A DNA stretch of 10,472 bases. Source: Bacteroidota bacterium (GTDB lineage: Bacteria; Bacteroidota; Bacteroidia; Sphingobacteriales; Sphingobacteriaceae). The position numbers were made by a program, and so were the translations under genes. Within the stretch, counting starts at the first letter, position 1, and each line of letters begins with the position of its first letter. Below are positions 8,290-10,472 of this stretch, one piece after another. The notes under the pieces were generated by a model. The model did not search any database and had not been told where the DNA came from. It was given only the letters and a program-made list of their open reading frames with translations. The DNA lies in the NCBI GenBank assembly GCA_025355225.1, contig JANYAB010000485.1:1-10472 (forward strand), written 5' to 3'.

Positions 8290-8418
8290 AATATATTTTT
8301 TGCAAATATGACAAGTAACACCCAAGTCGGTCTCACAGTTTTGTAAAAACTCTTGCACAAACTACAAATGACAAATAGATTGAACATTTGCCTAATTTTA
8401 AATGTTTTATAACCAAGT

Positions 8419-9126
8419 ATGGAAAAAGAGCAAAATTATATAATATTAGACGTAGCTGATGGCACCAGCATGGCCGTTTATAACGCATTGCCTGAAAATA
8501 GATCCGGCAAACTGCCTGCTATAATTGTGCTGCAGGAAGCATACGGTGTAAATCACCATATACGCACCGTTACTGAGAGATTTGCGCGGGAAGGGTTTGT
8601 CGCTTTGGCGCCCGAGCTATTTCACCGTACAGCGCCAAAAGGATTTGAAGGCGACTATACGGATTTTAGCTCGGTAATGCCACATACTAAATCCTTGACC
8701 AATGAAGGATTTGAGGCTGATCTGAAAGCTGTTTACAGCTGGCTTACCGGCCAGGTAAATGTTGATCAAAGCAGAATATACAGCGTTGGTTATTGCATGG
8801 GTGGCCGCGTTTCGTTTTTAGCCAATTCGCTGTTACCATTAAAGGCAGCGGTATCGTACTATGGTGGCGGATTGGATACTATTGCTGATAGAGCTAAGAA
8901 CTTGCATGGTAAGCACCTGTTTTTTTGGGGCGGGTTGGATAAGCACTTTAAATCCGAGAATATCCATACGGTGATAAAAGCAGTTGAAGCTGCCGGCAAA
9001 GATTTTATCACTGTAAAAATATCGTATGCCGACCACGGCTTTAATTGCGACGAACGGGTAAGCTATAATGAGTCGGCTTCAAAGGAAGCCTGGGCGCTCA
9101 CACTGGCCTTCTTGTCAGAATCTTAA
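8419..9126 (+). CDS. Dienelactone hydrolase family protein (alpha/beta hydrolase)
   Basis: Cytoplasmic alpha/beta hydrolase of 235 residues without a signal peptide. In the family the Cys-Asp-His triad hydrolyses dienelactone, or related lactones and esters. All three residues are seen: C126 in GYCMGG, D174 in WGGLDKH, and H206 in YADHGF; E40 in LQEAYG matches the Glu that interacts with the nucleophile in Pseudomonas DLH. Length fits the family. No other genes of chlorocatechol or protocatechuate breakdown are nearby, so the true substrate is unknown and a clcD name is not justified. It diverges from the flavin reductase across a 129-bp gap that could carry promoters for both; I found no convincing promoter match in that gap. 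Confidence 0.92.
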   Translation: MEKEQNYIILDVADGTSMAVYNALPENRSGKLPAIIVLQEAYGVNHHIRTVTERFAREGFVALAPELFHRTAPKGFEGDYTDFSSVMPHTKSLTNEGFEADLKAVYSWLTGQVNVDQSRIYSVGYCMGGRVSFLANSLLPLKAAVSYYGGGLDTIADRAKNLHGKHLFFWGGLDKHFKSENIHTVIKAVEAAGKDFITVKISYADHGFNCDERVSYNESASKEAWALTLAFLSES

Positions 9127-9170
9127 TTAATGCGACTGAAGGATTTGATTTTTATCAATAAATCGTTCAA

Positions 9171-9545
9171 TCATTTAATAGCGTTCTCTTTATCTTCTCT
9201 TTTTACCAGCAGCACCTCGTCACCTTCTAACGGAAGGTAGCCATACTCGTAGCAGAAATGATAGGTTTTGCCATTTTGTGTCTGATAAGTACGGGTATGA
9301 TATTCAAAGTCAAAACCCTTCGCTGCTAATTTTTTATTTGTTGTTTTTGTTTTTCCTGTTGGGTTCAGTTCCTCCAGTATCCGGCGGTTACGGCGTAATA
9401 TATTATTGATATTGCGTACCAGGTTATAACTGTTACTATTTAATTGGTTATTGTAATTGTTTCTGCATTGGTCGTTGCAAAACTTTTTGTCGGCGCGACC
9501 ATGCAAAACCTCACCGCAATCGAGGCAAATTCTTTCCTGGTTCAT
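9171..9545 (-). CDS. Small zinc-ribbon protein, conserved hypothetical
   Basis: Protein of 124 residues. The N-terminus holds a four-cysteine zinc-binding site, C7-x2-C10 and C23-x3-C27 (ICLDCGEVLHG, then KKFCNDQCRNNYNN), similar to DUF2116-type zinc ribbons. An Asn/Arg-rich segment (28-60, with ILRRNRRILEEL) and a C-terminal region rich in Tyr (77-115) follow. Such ribbons often bind nucleic acid or proteins, but no function can be assigned. The start at 9545 was chosen because MNQERICLDC begins just before the ribbon; the frame is open further up to 9650, but that part has no family look and covers the promoter region. It is convergent with the hydrolase (44-bp gap) and divergent from ssb (151-bp gap). 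Confidence 0.82.
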   Translation of the reverse strand: MNQERICLDCGEVLHGRADKKFCNDQCRNNYNNQLNSNSYNLVRNINNILRRNRRILEELNPTGKTKTTNKKLAAKGFDFEYHTRTYQTQNGKTYHFCYEYGYLPLEGDEVLLVKREDKENAIK

Positions 9546-9551
9546 ATCGAA

Positions 9552-9583
9552 TAAAGGTAAACAATAAATTATTCGTTTGCAAA
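9552..9583 (-). promoter_or_regulatory. Bacteroidota-type promoter of the zinc-ribbon gene
   Basis: On the minus strand TTTG (9583-9580) is followed after exactly 20 bases by TACCTTTA (9559-9552), which matches the Bacteroidota -7 consensus TAnnTTTG at five of the six fixed positions; TTTG at -33 with 19-21 bp spacing is the known arrangement. The -7 box ends only 6 bp before the ATG, so the transcript would have almost no leader. The -33 box lies inside the palindrome at 9574-9585. Confidence 0.5.
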
Positions 9584-9585
9584 CG
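9574..9585. repeat. 12-bp perfect palindrome, possible operator
   Basis: CGTTTGCAAACG is its own reverse complement and sits in the 151-bp region between the divergent zinc-ribbon gene and ssb. It covers the -33 box of the zinc-ribbon promoter, a position where a bound dimeric regulator would block transcription. The regulator is unknown and binding is inferred only from the symmetry. Confidence 0.45.
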
Positions 9586-9647
9586 CTTACAAATGGAAAT
9601 TGTCGACTATAAATGGTTAATAACCGAATAAGGCTTCCCAGGCCCCA

Positions 9648-9655
9648 CACCTTTG
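9648..9655 (+). promoter_or_regulatory. Possible -7 element for ssb
   Basis: CACCTTTG matches TAnnTTTG at all but its first base and ends 41 bp before the ssb ATG, a sensible distance. No TTTG is found about 20 bp upstream, so the promoter call is weak. Confidence 0.3.
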
Positions 9656-9696
9656 TACTGCTGATATAAACAAGAAAAATTAAAATTTAAAAAAAC

Positions 9697-10035
9697 ATGA
9701 ACACATTAAGAAACAGCGTACGCCTTGTGGGCAACCTGGGTATGGACCCCGAAGTAAAAGATTTTGACAACAACCGCAAACTGGCAAAAGTATCCATCGC
9801 CACCAATGACAGTTACAAAAATGACAAAGGCGAAAAAATAACCGACACGCAGTGGCACAACCTGGTGTTATGGGGCGCACAAGCCAAGCTGGCCGAAGAC
9901 TTATTAAAAAAAGGCGATGAAATTGCTGTTGAAGGCAAACTCGCCAGTCGGAGTTATGTAGATAAGGATGGCAATAAAAAATATTTCACCGAAGTGGTGG
10001 TCAATGAGTTTATTAAGCTCGGCAGTAAGAATTAA
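9697..10035 (+). CDS. ssb: Single-stranded DNA-binding protein, short form without acidic tail
   Basis: Binds single-stranded DNA during replication, repair or recombination. The 112 residues form a single OB-fold domain: SVRLVGNLGMDPEVK (7-21), TDTQWHNLVLWG (49-60) with W53 matching the ssDNA-stacking Trp of the family, and the segment LLKKGDEIAVEGKLASRSYVD (69-89, 20-residue core). It ends FIKLGSKN, directly after the OB fold, so both the flexible linker and the acidic D-D-I-P-F-like tip that recruits partner proteins in typical SSBs (about 150-180 residues) are missing. The leader is A-rich (AAAATTTAAAAAAAC before ATG) with no Shine-Dalgarno, normal for Bacteroidota. This is more likely a secondary SSB paralogue than the essential one. 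A large inverted repeat follows 1 bp after the stop. Confidence 0.93.
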   Translation: MNTLRNSVRLVGNLGMDPEVKDFDNNRKLAKVSIATNDSYKNDKGEKITDTQWHNLVLWGAQAKLAEDLLKKGDEIAVEGKLASRSYVDKDGNKKYFTEVVVNEFIKLGSKN

Positions 10036-10036
10036 A

Positions 10037-10108
10037 GGTTTTGTTAAGGGTTGATAGCGTTTGAGCGGGATTAGAGATTGGAATGGGCTGTCAACCCTTA
10101 ACTAAACC
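10037..10108. repeat. Long inverted repeat after ssb (22-bp arms)
   Basis: The arms 10037-10058 and 10087-10108 are complementary at 20 of 22 positions, with an unbroken 12-bp core GTTAAGGGTTGA/TCAACCCTTAAC; one of the two mismatches is a G-U pair in RNA. The loop is 28 bases (10059-10086). The downstream flank is A-rich rather than T-rich on the + strand, so it is not a classic intrinsic terminator for ssb, although it could stall or protect the transcript end. It may also be a copy of a dispersed palindromic element. Confidence 0.65.
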
Positions 10109-10158
10109 AAAAAATTAAATACTATTAAAATTATAAAACGCTAATCCTTATATTTGTT

Positions 10159-10446
10159 ATGTACTTAGAAGCAAAAGAAACTGCCAGGTTATATAAATTG
10201 TTAACCGAAAAATTAGGCAGCGATACTACCGAGGCCATGTTTAAATACATTGATAATAAAACAGAACGATCTGTGGAAGCAACCATTAAAACATTAGCAA
10301 CTAAGGACGACATTGCGAAGGTTAAATATGACCTTAGTAAGGAAATTGGTGAATCTAAAGCTGATTCGATTAAGTGGATGTTTATTTTTGGGGTAGGCCA
10401 GGTTGGGGCAACATTAGCCATTGTATTTTTGTTTTTGAAGAAATAA
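10159..10446 (+). CDS. Small coiled-coil protein with C-terminal membrane helix
   Basis: Hypothetical protein of 95 residues. The first 70 residues are charged and helical, with TKDDIAKVKYDLSKEIGESK (48-67) fitting a coiled coil; one hydrophobic helix covers about 71-93 (WMFIFGVGQ then VGATLAIVFLFL), and the protein ends in KK. The pattern resembles DUF1640-like tail-anchored proteins that are frequent in Bacteroidota, but I cannot confirm the family. Function unknown. TATATTTG (10149-10156) agrees with the -7 consensus but stops 2 bp before the ATG, and there is no TTTG about 20 bp upstream. The sequence around codons 6-16 is repeated in frame right after the stop codon. It lies 123 bp behind ssb. 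Confidence 0.7.
   Translation: MYLEAKETARLYKLLTEKLGSDTTEAMFKYIDNKTERSVEATIKTLATKDDIAKVKYDLSKEIGESKADSIKWMFIFGVGQVGATLAIVFLFLKK
10174..10205 (+). repeat. Direct repeat, copy 1 (5' part of the small coiled-coil gene)
   Basis: This stretch encodes K-E-T-A-R-L-Y-K-L-L near the start of the gene. It matches 10441-10472 at 29 of 32 bases, with a run of 21 identical bases (10183-10203). The distance between the copies is 267 bp, exactly 89 codons. Confidence 0.85.
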
Positions 10447-10472
10447 ACAGCCAGGTTATATAAATTGTTAGC
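10441..10472 (+). repeat. Direct repeat, copy 2 (spans the stop codon and reaches the window edge)
   Basis: Same frame as copy 1: it reads K, stop, T-A-R-L-Y-K-L-L-A. The stop codon TAA aligns with GAA (Glu7) in copy 1, a single-base difference. It probably marks the start of a second, duplicated gene or gene fragment that continues outside the window; only 26 bases after the stop are visible. Confidence 0.8.

Noticed and set aside
8299..8306. TTTGCAAA upstream of the reductase, sharing a core with the palindrome at 9574-9585
   Set aside because: Only 8 bp in AT-rich DNA; too short to claim a common operator.
8033..8346. Overlapping + strand frames opposite the start of the reductase gene
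   Set aside because: They mirror the conserved reductase coding sequence on the other strand and encode nothing recognisable.
8419..9126. Naming the hydrolase clcD or placing it in an aromatic degradation pathway
   Set aside because: The triad is clear but no other ring-cleavage pathway gene is present, so the substrate cannot be inferred.
9127..9170. Weak hairpin (TTGAT/ATCAA) between the convergent hydrolase and zinc-ribbon genes as a terminator
   Set aside because: A 5-bp AT stem without a T-run after it on either strand is too weak to call.
9546..9650. Extended zinc-ribbon start at 9650
   Set aside because: The added 35 residues lack family character and would cover the promoter and palindrome; MNQERICLDC directly before the ribbon is the natural start.

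Overview
The window looks like chromosomal DNA of a Bacteroidota bacterium, most likely Sphingobacteriaceae (Pedobacter/Mucilaginibacter-like). This is inferred from the single-chain (alpha2-type) glycyl-tRNA synthetase, a membrane histidine kinase with periplasmic TPRs, signal peptides ending in A-Q, A-rich leaders without Shine-Dalgarno sequences, and one promoter of the Bacteroidota type (TTTG, then TAnnTTTG). No rRNA, tRNA, CRISPR array, transposase or phage gene was seen, and no gap between genes exceeds 300 bp.

Layout. (1) 2-1207 (+): glycyl-tRNA synthetase, cut by the left window edge. (2) 1439-3715 (+): TPR sensor histidine kinase with a TTG start. Four codons upstream lies an in-frame ATG followed directly by TAA, and just before that a perfect 9-bp hairpin. 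(3) 6564-3839 (-): a two-gene operon for exported M16 peptidase homologues, the first with the zinc motif, the second without it but with the R/Y pair. (4) 8289-6735 (-): an Old Yellow Enzyme/NamA-type reductase and an OsmC-like protein, probably one operon, closed by a clear terminator at 6679-6714. (5) 8419-9126 (+): a dienelactone hydrolase family protein, divergent from the reductase. (6) 9545-9171 (-): a small zinc-ribbon protein, convergent with the hydrolase and divergent from ssb. (7) 9697-10035 (+): a short SSB without the acidic tail. (8) 10159-10446 (+): a small coiled-coil protein with a C-terminal membrane helix, whose 5' end is repeated in frame right after its stop codon.

How the genes work together. 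The two M16 proteins most likely form one active protease in the periplasm. The reductase, OsmC-like protein and hydrolase share a theme of handling electrophiles, peroxides or xenobiotics, but shared regulation is only inferred. The other genes are housekeeping or standalone. I do not see a clear new multi-gene system. The points most worth a second look are the broken-looking start of the histidine kinase, the 267-bp-spaced duplication at the right edge, the palindrome with a near-leaderless promoter in front of the zinc-ribbon gene, and the long inverted repeat after ssb.
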